Of a stretch of DNA of 64,000 bases, positions 12,389 through 25,169 are shown piece by piece; within the stretch, counting starts at the first letter, position 1; the number at the start of each line of letters is the position of its first letter. Origin of the DNA: Trichopus zeylanicus subsp. travancoricus. Lineage: Eukaryota; Streptophyta; Magnoliopsida; Dioscoreales; Dioscoreaceae. The stretch is from positions 176,814 to 240,813 of the forward strand of contig RXID01014308.1 of assembly GCA_005019695.1 (NCBI GenBank), in the 5' to 3' direction. Made by a program: the position numbers and the translations under genes. Under the pieces are notes generated by a model that was given only the letters and a program-made list of their open reading frames with translations, was not told where the DNA came from and ran no database searches.

Positions 12389-14432
12389 ACTGCTAGTACC
12401 ATTACTGCTACTACTATTACCACTACCATTGCTACTACTAGTGCTACTACTAGTACATGTACTACTCCCACTAAAACTTTTACTACTACAAGGAGTACTA
12501 GTATTGCTAATGCTACTCCTACTATTACTTGTAGTATTACAACTATTACAACAAATATTTCTATTGCTTCTACTACTACTACTCTTCCTATTACTACTTC
12601 TACTACTACTACTACCACTACTACATCTACTACTACTAGCACTAGAACTAATATTACTACTACTACTATTACAACAACTACTGCTACTACTACTACAACT
12701 ACAACAATTACTCCAACTACTACTCTTGTTGGTACTACTACTACTACTACTATAAGTACAACTACTGCTACTACTACAACCACAACTACTACTATTGCTA
12801 CTATTGCTACTACTGCAACAACTACTGCAACTACTGCTACAACTGCCACTACCACTACTACTACTATTACTACTAATACTGTTACTGCTACAACTACTGC
12901 TACTCCAACTACTACTACCACCACCATCACCACTACTACTGCTGCTACTACTGCAACTACTATGACAACTACTACTCCTACTGCTACTCCTACTCTTACA
13001 CCTACTACAGCTTCTATTACCACAACAACAACTACTACTGCTGCAATTACCACAACAACAACAACAACTACTGCTACTACTACTCTTGCTACTATTACTC
13101 TTACTACTACTACTTCTACTACTACTGCTACTACTGCTACTGTTACTCCTACTCCTACACCTACTCCTATTACTACTACTACGACTACTACCATTAGTAT
13201 TACTACTACTACTAATACTACTACTAATACTGCTTACTAACACTACTGTTACTACTACTACTGTTACGACTAATACTATTGCTACTGCTGCTACGCTTAC
13301 ATCTATGACTATTGCTACCACTACTGCTACCACTACAACTACTGGTAATACTAATACTACTACTACTACTTTTGCTTCTAACACTACTACTACTACTGCT
13401 ACAACAATAACTTCTACCACTACTACTACTACTACTTCTAATAAAACTACTCCTACTACAACCACAACAACAACTACTATTACTGCAACGGCTATTACAC
13501 CTTCTACAAGTATTACTGCTACTACTCCTATTACTGCTGCAACTATTATTACTACTACAACTATTACTACAACTACTGCTGCTACTACTACTAAAACTGC
13601 TCCTCCTACTACTACTACTATTTTTGCTACTGCTACTACTACTACTTTTGCTAATACTACAACTACTAGTACTACTACTACAACTACTACTACTATTGCT
13701 ACTACTACTACTCCTCCTACTGCTACTACTACTACTCCTCCTGCTACTACTACTACAGCTACTACTTCGACTAGTACTACTACTACTACTATCTCTACTA
13801 CTACTACTACTGATGCTACAAGAACTGCTACAATTATCACTACCACAACTACTGTTGCTACTGCTACGGATACTACAGCTACTACAATATCTACTTCTGC
13901 TGCTACTACTATAATTTGCACTACTACTACTATTGCTCCTACAGCAACTGCTTCTACTACAACTAATACTACTGCTAATACTACGACTACTTCTACTATG
14001 ACTACTGCTACAACTATTCCTATTGCTACTAGTACTAAGACTACTACAACTGCTACTACTGCTATTGTGGCTACTACTGCTACAACTAATTCGACTACTT
14101 CTACTGCTACTATTGCATCTATTGCTACTACCACCACTACTACTATTGTTACTAATACTGCTGCTACCACTACTACTACTACTTCTCATACGACTACTAC
14201 TACTTTTACTACTACTACTGCTACAACTATTACTGCTACTGCTACTACTCCTACTACTACTGCTACTACTACTTCTATTCCTACTACTATGAATACTACT
14301 TCTTCAACGTAGCATGCTAATACTACTATTGCAACTACTACTACTCCTACTACTACTCCTGCTACTACTACTACCACTGCAACTACTACTACTCCTATTG
14401 CTACTACCAGTCCAGCTACTACCAGTCCAGCT

Positions 14433-14490
14433 AGGAGTAGTAGTACTAGTAGTAATAGTAGTAGGAGAAGTAGTAGTAGGAGAAGTAGTA
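14433..14490 (-). repeat. 58-bp AGT island 4
   Basis: A very short inverted island of AGT-type sequence with gtaggagaag repeated, between ACT block 3 and the telomere tract. It is the shortest strand domain in the window. A six-base spacer (14491-14496) joins it to the telomere tract. Confidence 0.9.
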
Positions 14491-14496
14491 AACTAC

Positions 14497-14524
14497 TAAA
14501 CCCTAAACCCTAAACCCTAAACCC
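14497..14524 (+). repeat. Plant-type telomere repeat tract, (TAAACCC)4
   Basis: Four perfect uninterrupted units of TAAACCC (28 bp), the Arabidopsis-type telomere motif, with the C-rich strand as the + strand. It continues directly into TACTACTAC array on the right. A match this regular is not expected from mutation of ACT triplets. It is an interstitial telomeric sequence and not a chromosome end, because array continues on both sides. A likely origin is telomerase-mediated or templated filling of a double-strand break. Confidence 0.97.
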
Positions 14525-17285
14525 TACTACTACTACTACTGCTACTATAAGAATCACTAGTGCTACTACTGCTACTCCTACTACTACAACTAATACAACT
14601 ACCACAACTATTATTGCTGCTGCTACTACTTCTACTACAACAACTACTACTACCACTGCTACAATAGCAACAACTTCCACTCCTACTAAAAAAACAATAA
14701 CTACTACTATAGCTATGGTTGCTTCCACTACTACTACTACAACTATTGCTGCTGCTGCTACTACTAGTACTGCTAATGCTACTACTACGGCAACTACTCT
14801 TGCTTCAATGACTACTGCTCATATTACTACGACTTCTACAGCTATAACTACTGCTATTATGGCAAATGCTACTACTATTGCTACTACTACTATTACTACT
14901 ATTACTAGTACAATAATAACAACTACTACTACTACAACTAATACTACTACCACAACTAATGCTGCTGCTACTGCTACTGCTACTGCTAACACTACTGCTA
15001 CTACACTGCTACTGTTTCTACTAAAACTAGTACTACTACCACCGCTTCTACTACTACTACTATTACTGCTACTACCACTCCTACAATAGTTACAACTTCC
15101 ACTACTACTACTACAACTACTACTACTACAATAACTACTATTACTACCACTACTACTATTATAACTATTATTGTTGCTACTAGTACTGCTGATCCTAATA
15201 CAACTGCTGCTACTAATACTCCTGCTTCTACGACTATTGCTCACACTACTACGGCTGCTACAACTACAACTTCTACTATGGCAAAAGCTACAACTACTGC
15301 TACTACTACTACTACTACTACTATTACTAAAACTGCTGCTACTACTACTACCACTGTTACTAGCACAACAACAAAAATAACTACTATTACTACTACAACT
15401 ATCATTACTATCGCCACTACTACTACTTATGCTAATTTTACTACAACTACTTCTGCTACTACTTCTGCACCTACTTCCACCACATATACCAATACTACTG
15501 CTACTACTACTACAACTAATTCTGCTACTATTCCTACTACTACTACTAAGACTACTACTACTACAATTACAAACACTACTGCGACAAATACAACTATTAC
15601 TACAACTATTGCTGGTGCTACTACTGCTGCTGCTACTATTACTACTACTAATACTATTGCTAGAACTACTACTACTACTACTACTATTGCTACTATTATT
15701 ATTGCTACTACTACTCCTCCTACTACAACTACTTCAACTACTACTGCTACTACTGCTGCTACTACTATGACTATTGCTACTACTACTACTACCACTACTA
15801 CAACTACTACTACAAAGACTATTGCTGCTACTACTACTACTACTACTATAGCTACTGCTATTACTGCTATTGCTACTAATACTTCTACTACTACTACTAC
15901 TACTACTACTAAGGTGACTGCTACTACGACTAATGCTTCTACTACAACTCTTGCTTCTACTACTGCTACTGCTGTTACAACTGCTACAACTACTTCTGTT
16001 ACTACTCCTACTACTTCTACTATTGCTACAGCTACCACTATTACTACTACTACTACTGCTACTTCTACTATGACTGCTACTACTAGTACTACTTCTACTA
16101 CTACTACAACTCTTATTACTACTACAATTATTGCTACTACTATTGCTACTACTATTACTATGACTACTACTGTAACAACTGATACTACCACTACTCGTAC
16201 AATTACTACTTCTACTACGGCTACTATGACTATTGCTTCTACTATTTTTACTACTACTACTACTACAGCTACTGCCACTTCCGCTACTACTACTAATAAT
16301 ACTTCTCCTACTACAACTACTACTACCACTACTACTACTGCTACTACTACTTTTGCTACTGCTGCTACTTCTACTTTTGCTACCACGACTTCAGCTAGTA
16401 CTACTGCTGTTGTTGCTGCTACTACTTCAAATACTTCTACCATTACTATCGCTACTTCTTCTACCACTACTAGTGCTAATACTACAACTACTGCTACTAC
16501 TGCTCCTAATTCTACTACTGCTACTGCTACTACCACTACTAATACTGCTACTACTATCACTACTACCATTAATGTTTATACTACTCCTACCATTGCTGCT
16601 GCTGCTATGATTGCTACTACTACTACTACTACTACAGTTGCTACTGCTACTAATACTACTTCTACTACATCTAATGCTACTACAACTACAACATCTGATA
16701 TTGCTGTAACTACAACTACTACTACGTCTACTGACACAACAACTGCTATGGCTGCTACTACTTCTACTATGACTATTGTCGCAGCAATTGGCATACTACT
16801 ATGACTACGACTACTATTTCTTATACTACTACTACTACTACTACTATGATTGCTACTTCTAATACCACTACTAGTACTACTACTTCTACTGCTACTACTA
16901 CTACTTCTAATACCACTACTAGTGCTACTACTACTAGTACTGCTACAACTGCTACTACTGCTGCTGGTATTACTACTACTACTAATTCTACTACTGCTTC
17001 AGCTGCTACTACTTCTACTATAGCTACCGCTACTACTATTATGATTAATGTTTTTACTACTGCTATTGCTACGATGATTGCTACTACTACTGCTACTTCT
17101 GCTACAGCTACTGCTGCTACTTCTACTACTACTACTGCTACTACTATTACAACTTCTAATACTATTGCAACTGCAACTACTACTACATCTATTGATGCAA
17201 CAACAACTATAGCTGCTACTACTACTACTACTATGACTATTGTTGCTGCTACTGGCATACAACTATAACTATAACTACTTTTTCC

Positions 17286-17316
<31 letters not shown>

Positions 17317-17632
17317 TTATATTACTACTACTACTACTTTTGCTACTACTACTATGGCTCCTACTAAAACTACTATTGCTAATACTTCTACTACAGCTGC
17401 TAGTATGACTCTTGCCAAGAATGGAACAGTAGTTACTACTACTACAACAAGGACTACTACTAATACTACTTCAATTGCTATCATTGCTACTACTGCTACT
17501 ATTGCTGCTACTACTTCTATTACTGCTATTTCTGCTGCTACTATGACTACTGCTAGTTATACTATTGCCGCTACTATGACTACTACTAGTTAAACTATTG
17601 TTGTTACTATTGTTGCTACTAGTTATACTATT
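14525..17632 (+). repeat. ACT-strand satellite block 5
   Basis: Degenerate (ACT)n array following the telomere tract. It contains an approximately 470-bp tandem higher-order repeat at 16330-17270. Near 17400-17430 a short stretch (cttgccaagaatggaacag) departs from triplet composition, but no feature can be assigned to it. No gene is supported. The block ends in a T/A-rich transition near 17590-17632. Confidence 0.95.
16330..17270 (+). repeat. About 470-bp tandem higher-order repeat
   Basis: attaatgttt occurs at 16568 and 17044 (offset 476). ctatgactattg followed by ggcatac occurs at 16767 and 17231 (offset 464). The order of rare variants between the anchors is the same, so two tandem copies of about 470 bp are present. 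The left limit is approximate. Confidence 0.75.
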
Positions 17633-17698
17633 ACAGTAGCTATAGAAGTGAAAGCAGCAGTAGTAGTAGTAATAGTAGTAATAGAACTAGAAGTAGCA

Positions 17699-17731
<33 letters not shown>

Positions 17732-19621
17732 CTAGTAGTAGTAGTAGTAGTAGTAGTAATAGTAGTAGTAGTAGTAGTAATAGTAGTAGTAGTAATACAA
17801 GTAGTAGTAGTAGTAGTAGTAGCGTTGATAGTATTAGTTGGAGTAGTAGTAGTAACTGCTATAGTTGTTATAGGAGATGTAGTAGTAGTCATAGTAGTAG
17901 TAGTAGCAACTGTAGTAGTAGTAGTAGTAATAGCAGGGGTAGTAGTTGTAGCAGTTGGTACAGTAGCTATAGTGGTAGTAGTGGTAGTAGTAGTAGCAGA
18001 AGCAGTAGTTGCAGTAGTAGTTGGAGTACCAGTAGCAGTAGTGATAATAGTAGTATTAGGAGTAGTAGTAGCAGTAGTATTTGTAACTATTGTAAAAGTT
18101 ATAGTGTTGTAGTAATAGTAGTATTAGCATTAGTGGCAGTAGTTGTAGCAGTAGTTGTACTAGTAGCATTAGTGGCAGAAGTAGCAATAGTTATAGCAGT
18201 AATAGAAGTAGTAGCAATAGTTGTAGCATCATTAGCAATAGTAACAGTAGTCGCTATTATAGTAGTAATAATAGTGGCAATAGTTGTAGAAGTAGCAGTC
18301 ATAGCGGTGGTGGCAGAAGTAGCAGTAGTAGCCGCAGTAGCTGTAGTAGCAGCGGCAGAAGCAGTAGCTACTGCAGTAGTAGCAGTAATAGTTTTTGCTG
18401 AAGAAGTAGTAGTAGTAATAGCAGTATCAGTAGTCATAGTAGCAATACTAGTAGTAGTAGTGGTAGCAGTTGCAACAATAGTAATAGAAGGAGTAGCAGT
18501 TGCAGTAGTAGCAGAGGTGGTAGCAGTGGTAATAGTAGTAGTTGAAGTAGTAGTAGTAGGTGAAGTAGTAGAAGTTCTAGTAGTAATATTAGTAGTAGAA
18601 GTGGTAGTAGCAACCGTAGTAGCAGTAGTAGTAGTAGTAGCACTAGTAGTAGTTGCAGTAGCAGTAGTTGTAGCAATAGTAGTTGTCGTAGGAGTAGTGG
18701 TAGTAGTTTTTGTAGTAGTAGTTGTTGTTGGTGTAGCAATAGTAGCAGAAGTAGCAGGAGTAGTAGAAATAGTAGTAGTAGTCGTCGTAATTTTAGTAGC
18801 AGTCAAATTTTTGGCAATAGCGAGGTAGTAGTAGTAGCAGCTGTAGTAGTAGAAGTAGTTATTGTTGTTGTTGCAATAGTAGCAGTAGTAGTAGCTGTAG
18901 TTAATGTAATAGTGGTAGCGATAGTTGTTGCAGTAGTATGAGTTGTAGTGGTAGTCGAAGAAGTGGTAGCCATAGTAGTAGTAGTAACCATAGTAGCTAT
19001 CCCAGCAGAAGTAGTAGTCGTCGCAGCAGCAGCAACAGTAGTATTAGTAGAAGTAGTAATAGAACTTTTAGTAGTAGTAGTACTAGTAATAGTAGTAGTA
19101 GTAGTAATACTAGTAGTAGTAGTAGTAGCAGCAATAGTAGTATTAGTTGGAGTAGTAGTAGTAGTAGCTACAGTAATAATAGTATAAGAAGTAGTAGGTG
19201 TAGTAGTAGACGCAATAGCGGTAGTAGTGTTACTAGTTGTTGTAGTAGCAAGAGCAGCAGTACTTGTAGTAACAATAATTGCAGCAACTATAGTAGTTGT
19301 AGCACTTGTAGCGATAACTATAGAAGTAGTGGTTGTAGTAGCAGTAACATTAGTTGCAGCAGTTGTAGTTGTAGCAGTAGTAGGAGTGATTGTAACAATA
19401 GTAGGAGTAGTAGTAGTAGTAGTCGTGATGGTGGTGGTGGTGGTAGTAGTAACGGCAATTGTTGCAGTTGTAGCAATAGTAGTAGTAGTAGTAGCAATAG
19501 TAGTGGTAATAGTAGTACTAGTAGCAGTAACAATAGCAGTAGTAGTGGTAGTACTAGTAGCTGTAGGAGTAGTGATACTTATTGTAGTAGTAGTAGTAGA
19601 AGCAGCATTAGTAGTAATAGC

Positions 19622-19658
<37 letters not shown>

Positions 19659-20142
19659 CTAGTACTAGTACTACTACTAGTAGTAGTAATACTGGTAGTT
19701 GCAGTTGTAATACTAGTAGTAGTAGTAGTAGTAGTTGCATTGATAGTATTAGTTGGAGTAGTGGTAGTAGTAACTGCTATCATTGTTACAGGAAAAGTAG
19801 TAGTAGTTGTAGTAGAAGTAGCAGCAGTGATAGTAGTATTAGTAGTTGTTATAGTAGGCATAGTTGTAGCAATAGCTGCATTAGTTGTAGTACCTGCAGT
19901 AGTTATTGTTGTAGTAATAGTAGCAATAGTAGTAGTAGTAGTTGAAATAGTAGTAGCAGCAGTAGTAATTTTAGTGGCAGTCAAATTAGTGGTTGCAGTA
20001 GTGGTAGTGGTTGCAATAGTTGTTGCTATTGTAGCAATAGTTGTAGTTATAGCCATAGTTGTAGAAGTGGAAGTAGTAGCAGTAGTAGTAGTAGTAGTAA
20101 TAGAACATTGAAGTAGCAGTAGTAGTAGTACTACTAGTAGTA

Positions 20143-20175
<33 letters not shown>

Positions 20176-20479
20176 ATACTAGTACTTGTAGTTGTAATAC
20201 AAGTTGTAGTAGTAGTAGCGTTGATAGTATTAATTGGAGCAGTAGTAGTAGTAACTACGATAGTAGTTGTAGGAGAAGTAGTAGTAGCCGTAGTAGTAGT
20301 AGCAGCAGCGATAGTAGTATTTGTAGTTGTTATAGTAGGCCTAGTAGTAGCAGCAACTGTAGTAGTAGTAGTAGCAATAGTAGCATCACCTGTAGTAGTT
20401 GTAGTGGTTGCTACAACAGCTATAGTAGTAGTAGTGATTGTAGTAGTAGCAGTAGCAGTAGTGATAGTAGCAGTAGTAC

Positions 20480-20511
<32 letters not shown>

Positions 20512-21431
20512 TTGGTAATTGTTGTAAAAGTTGTAGTGTAGTAGTAATAGTACTACTAGTAGTAGTGGCAGTAGTTGTAGCAGTAGTAGTACTAGTAGCA
20601 TTAGTGGCAAAAGTAGAAGTAGTTATAGCAGTAAAAGAAGTAGTAGCGGTAGTTGAAGCATCAATAGAAATAGTAGCAGTAGTAGCTGTTATAGTAGTAA
20701 TAATAGTGGAAGTAGTAGTAGAAGTAGCAGTCATAGCAGTGGTGGCAGAAGTAGCAGTAGCAGCAGTAGTAGTAGCACTAATAGTTTTAGCAGGAGAAGT
20801 AGTAGTAGTAGTAGTAGTAACAGCAGTATTAATAGTCGTAGTAGCAATAGTAGTAGTAGCACTGGTAGCAGTTGCAACAGTAGTAACAAAAGGAGTAGCA
20901 GTTGCAGTTGTAGCAGAGGTGGTAGCAGTAGTAATAGTAGTAGCTAAAGCAGTAGATGTTCTTGTCATAATATTAATAACAACAGCAGTAGTAGCACTCT
21001 AGTAGTAGTAGTAGTAGTATGAACAACACTAGTAGCAATTGTAGTAGCAGTAGTTGTAGCGATAGTAGTTGCCGTAGGAGTAGTGGTAGTAGTATTTTTT
21101 GTAGTAGTTGTTGTTATTGTAGCAATAGTAGCAAAAGTAGCAGTAGTAGTAGAAATAGTAGTAGTAGTCATAATTTTAGTGGCAGTCAAATTTGTGGTAG
21201 CCGCAGGGTAGTAGTAGTTGTAGCGATGGTAGTTATTGTTGTCATTGTTGTTGTTGCAACAGTAGCAATAGTAGCAACTGTAGTTCACGTAATAATGGTA
21301 GCAATAGTTGTCGCAGCAGTAGGAGTTGTAGTGGTAGTCCGAGAAGTGGTGGTAGCCATAGTAGTAATGGTAGCCATAGTAGTAGTAGTAACCATAGTAG
21401 CTGTAGCAGTAGAAGTAGCAGTCGTAGTAGT
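17633..21431 (-). repeat. AGT block 6 (ACT unit on minus strand)
   Basis: Degenerate AGT-type array with the clearest large higher-order organisation in the window: repeats spaced about 1.2 kb and about 2.4 kb. It also holds a 32-bp perfect palindrome centred near 19670, built from AGT and ACT triplets. No gene is supported. Long open frames here read Thr, Val or Ser repeats. Confidence 0.95.
17820..21370 (-). repeat. About 2.4-kb higher-order repeat with about 1.2-kb sub-spacing
   Basis: gttgatagtatta occurs at 17824 and 20220 (offset 2396), with a related copy at 19739. actagtagcattagtggc occurs at 18159 and 20591 (offset 2432). ttttagt followed by gcagtcaaatt occurs at 18791 and 21174 (offset 2383), with an intermediate copy at 19969. 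The later anchor gtagtt-gtaat at 18897 and 21280 keeps the same 2383 offset. Several independent anchors in the same order indicate a real duplicated segment. Confidence 0.85.
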
Positions 21432-24100
21432 CTACTACTGCTACTAATACTACTACTGCTACTATGACTCCTACTCCAACTGCTACTGTTACTTCAACTC
21501 CTACAACTACTACTACCTCTACTCCAACTACTACTACTCCAATTAGTACTTCTCCAACTCTTCCTACAATTACAACAACTACTACTAATACTACTACTGC
21601 TATAACTACACTTACGACTATTGCTACAACAACTATAGCTAGTACTACTCCTATAACTACTACTACTACTATTAGTTTTGCTACTACCATGACTTCTACT
21701 ACTCCTAATACTACCACTACAACTTGTACTACTACTATAACTACTACAATTGCTGCTCCAGTAGCTCCTACTACTACTACTTCTACAACTAATACTACTA
21801 CCACTACTACTAATAATAATATTCATACTACAACTACTAATATTACTTCTACTACTTCTTCTACTATTGGTACAATTGCTACGACTACTACTCCTCCTAC
21901 TAATTATACCACTACAACTAATACTAACACTACAACTACTACTCTAACTGCCACTCCTACTCCTACACCAATTGCCACTTCTACTCCTACTACTACTATT
22001 GCTGCTGCTATACTAATACTATTACTAATCCGAATACTCCTATGACTCCAACTACTACTATTATTACGACTACTACTACTCCTAACACTCTTACTACTAC
22101 TGTTGCTATTGCTACTGCTATTACTACTATGGCTGCTGCTACTACTACTTCTACTACTGCTACAACTACTTCTACTTCTACTACTACTACTACTACTACA
22201 CCTCCTACCACCACCACCACTACTGCTGCTGCTGCTGCTACTACTACTACTACTACTACTACTACTATTGCTACTAATACTAGTGTTACTACTACTTCTC
22301 TTATGACTACTACTTCTACTCTACTGGTACTACTACTTCTGTTACAACTACTAACACGAATACTGCACTACTACTATTGCTGCTACGGTTATTACTAGTA
22401 CAACTACTAATGCTGCTGTTGCAGCTACTGCTACTACTACTACTACAACTCCTACTGGTATTGCTACTACAACTACTACTATTACTAGCACAACTACTAC
22501 TGATATTGCTACTACTGCTGCTACTACTACTATATCTGATACTACTACTATGATACTGCTCATGCTACTGCTGCTCTTATTGCTACTACTATTGCTACTA
22601 ATATCTCTTCTACTACTACTACTATTGCTACTAATACTGCTTCTTCTACTACTACTACTGTGGCTACTGCTACTACTACTACTACTACTACTACTATTGT
22701 TTTTGCTCCTACTACTACCACTACTATTACCGCAACTACTAATACTACTACTTCTGCGATTGCAGCTGCTGCTACTCTCGCTTCTACTGCTAATACTACT
22801 ACTATACCTACTTCTTCTCCTACTTCTACAACTGCTACCACTACTAATACTTCACCTGCTACTACTACTACAGCTTCACCTTCTACTACTACTACTGCTT
22901 CACCTGCTACAACTACTACTACAAAAACTATTGGCACTACTACTAATGCTACTTCTACTACTACCATTACTTCTACAACAACAACTACTACTATCGCTAC
23001 TTGTGCAATTTCTACTATTACTCCTATTACTGATGCGACTACTCCTACTACTACCAATACTACTACGACTACCACTACTGCTACTATCACTACTAATGCT
23101 ACTACTACTACTACTACTACCCCAACTCCAAATCCTACTCCAACTACCACTCCTAATATTACTTCTTCTACTACTACTTCAACTTCTACTGCTACTACCA
23201 CTATTACTACTGCAACTACTACTGACACTACCATCCAACTAGTACTACTCCTACTACTAGTGCTGCTGCTACTGCTGCTACTGCTGCGACTACTAATACG
23301 ACTACTAATACAGCTATTACTTTTTCTTCTACTACTACTTCTCCAATACTATTACCACTGCTACTAATACTGCTACTACTACAACTACTGCTCCAACTAA
23401 TAATACTTCTTCTATAACTACTATTGCTAGTTCGAATATTACTACTACTACCACCACCACCACCACTACCACTACTACTGCTTCTACTAGTATTGCTACA
23501 ATTACTACTACTGCAACTATTGCTACTACCGCTAAGACCGCTACGACTACAACTACCATAGCCACTAAGGCTACTACTGCTGCAACTGCTACCACTACTT
23601 CTACTACTACTAGTACTTCTACTTATAATACTACTACTACTGCTACAACTAGTTCTACTACTACAACAACAAATACTACTACTGCTACTAGTACTCCAAC
23701 TACAACAATAAATACAACTTCTAATACTAGTTCTACCACTAGTTCTCCTATAACAAAAACAACAACCACTACTACTACTACTATAGGTACTACTACATTT
23801 GCCATAACTACTGCTACTGCTACTACTACTATTACTACTACTACGATTGCAACATCTGCTACAGCTACTACTGTCAGTACTTCCACTACTTCGACTTATG
23901 CTACTACCATTCTTACAATTACTACTACAGCTACTACTAATACTTTTTTGACTGCTACTACTGCAACTACTACTACACCTATTACAATGACTAATACTAC
24001 TATTGCTACTACTACTGCTGCTACTACTATTGCTACTACTACTACTAGTACCACCACTTCTACAACAACTACAGCTACTACTGCAACTACAACTACTACA
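21432..24100 (+). repeat. ACT-strand satellite block 7
   Basis: Degenerate (ACT)n array. At 22851-22920 the motif ttcacct recurs at 22851, 22875 and 22899 as three 24-bp copies. No gene, RNA gene or mobile element is visible in 2.7 kb. Confidence 0.95.
22851..22920 (+). repeat. 24-bp tandem repeat, three copies
   Basis: ttcacct starts at 22851, 22875 and 22899, each followed by a run of ACT-type triplets. The unit is eight triplets long. Confidence 0.85.
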
Positions 24101-24263
24101 AAAGTAGTAATAATAGTAGTAGTAATAGTAGTTGTAATTGGAGTAGTAGTTGTTGTAGTAGGGGTAGTAGTAGTAGGAGTAGAAGTAGTAATGGGAGCTA
24201 GAGTAGGAACAATAGTAGCAGTTGTAGTAGTAGTGGTAGGAGTAGAAGTAGTAGTAGTAGGTC

Positions 24264-24316
<53 letters not shown>

Positions 24317-24440
24317 ATAGTAGTAATAAAAGTAGTAGTAGTAGTACTAGTCGTACTAGCAGTACTAGTAACTATAGTAGCAACTGTAGTAGTAGCAGCA
24401 GGAGTAGTCGTAGTAGTAATAGTAGTAGGAATACTAGGAA
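24101..24440 (-). repeat. 340-bp AGT island 8
   Basis: Short inverted island. It contains a nearly pure AGT stretch at about 24264-24318. It opens a cluster of rapid strand changes that runs to 26044. Confidence 0.93.
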
Positions 24441-24962
24441 CTACTACTACTACAACAGCTACTACTACTACTACTAGTACTCCTACTACATCTACTGCCA
24501 CTACTGCTGCGGCTACTACTGCGCCTACTTCCTCTGCTACTCCAAATACTACTATTATGACGACTACTATGACTACTACTATTGCTACTACTACTACTCC
24601 GATTACCACTCGTACTCCTACCCCTCCGACTACCACTACTACTATTCATCCTCCTCTTACAACAATAACAACTACTACTTCTACTTCTGCAACTGCTACT
24701 ACTACTCCTACTAGCACTACTACTACCACAACAACTCATATTATTGCTCCTATTCTAGCTCGAACTGCCACTAATATTGCTACTACTATAACCCCTAATC
24801 CAACACACACTGCTACCTCCGCTGCAACTTCTACAACAACTTGTACAAAAACAACAACAACTACTACTACTACTAACTATTACACCCACTACTACTACTA
24901 CTGCTGCTATGACTAGTACAACTATTACCACAACTACTACTATAGGTACTACTACTACTACT
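24441..24962 (+). repeat. ACT-strand island 9
   Basis: About 520 bp of ACT-type array between two AGT islands. Nothing else is recognisable in it. Confidence 0.93.
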
Positions 24963-25158
24963 AGTAGCAACAACAATAGTAGTAGTAGTAGTAGTAGTAG
25001 TAGTAATAGTAGTAGCAATAGTAGTAGTAGTGGATGTAGTACTGCAGTAGTAGCCACAATAATAGTAGCGATAGTTGTAACAGTTGTAGTAGTTACAACA
25101 GTAATTGTAACAGTAGTAGTCGTAGTCGTAGTAGTGGGAGTTGCAGTAGCAATAGTAA
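24963..25158 (-). repeat. 196-bp AGT island 10
   Basis: Short AGT-type island. Its right edge is the centre of a perfect 22-bp palindrome (25148-25169). Confidence 0.93.
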
Positions 25159-25169
25159 TTACTATTGCT
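25148..25169. repeat. Perfect 22-bp palindrome at a strand switch
   Basis: The left arm agcaatagtaa is followed directly, with no spacer, by its exact reverse complement, and the centre coincides with the change from AGT to ACT sequence. Such a spacerless junction is what a fold-back or template-switch inversion would leave. Similarity between the arms does not clearly extend beyond about 15 bases per side. Confidence 0.85.

Larger units (their letters stand above)
8579..14432 (+). repeat. ACT-strand satellite block 3
   Basis: The longest early ACT block. From 11243 to 13240 the ACN (Thr) phase is unbroken for 665 codons, so there is no net phase-changing indel in 2.0 kb. In the first 100 of these codons I counted 23 that are not Thr. 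Higher-order repeats lie near 8890/9790 and at 12293-12390. Nothing gene-like is present. The block ends in a doubled accagtccagct at about 14406-14432, beside the next strand switch. Confidence 0.95.

Noticed and set aside
11243..13240. 665-codon Thr-rich open frame that could look like a mucin-like protein
   Set aside because: ACT triplets encode Thr in this phase. The other two forward phases are equally free of stops from the unit itself, so openness carries no information.
10895..14170. 1,091-codon open frame on the minus strand
   Set aside because: It reads Val and then Ser repeats because AGT array lacks stops in two phases. There is no domain, no start context and no codon structure, and the Val-to-Ser change is just a phase slip.
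14497..14524. A true chromosome end or subtelomere border
   Set aside because: Only four telomere units are present and satellite continues on both sides for tens of kb.
22550..23242. Leu-rich frames resembling membrane proteins
   Set aside because: Poly-Leu comes from the CTA phase of ACT. No charged flanks or loops suggest a real transmembrane protein.
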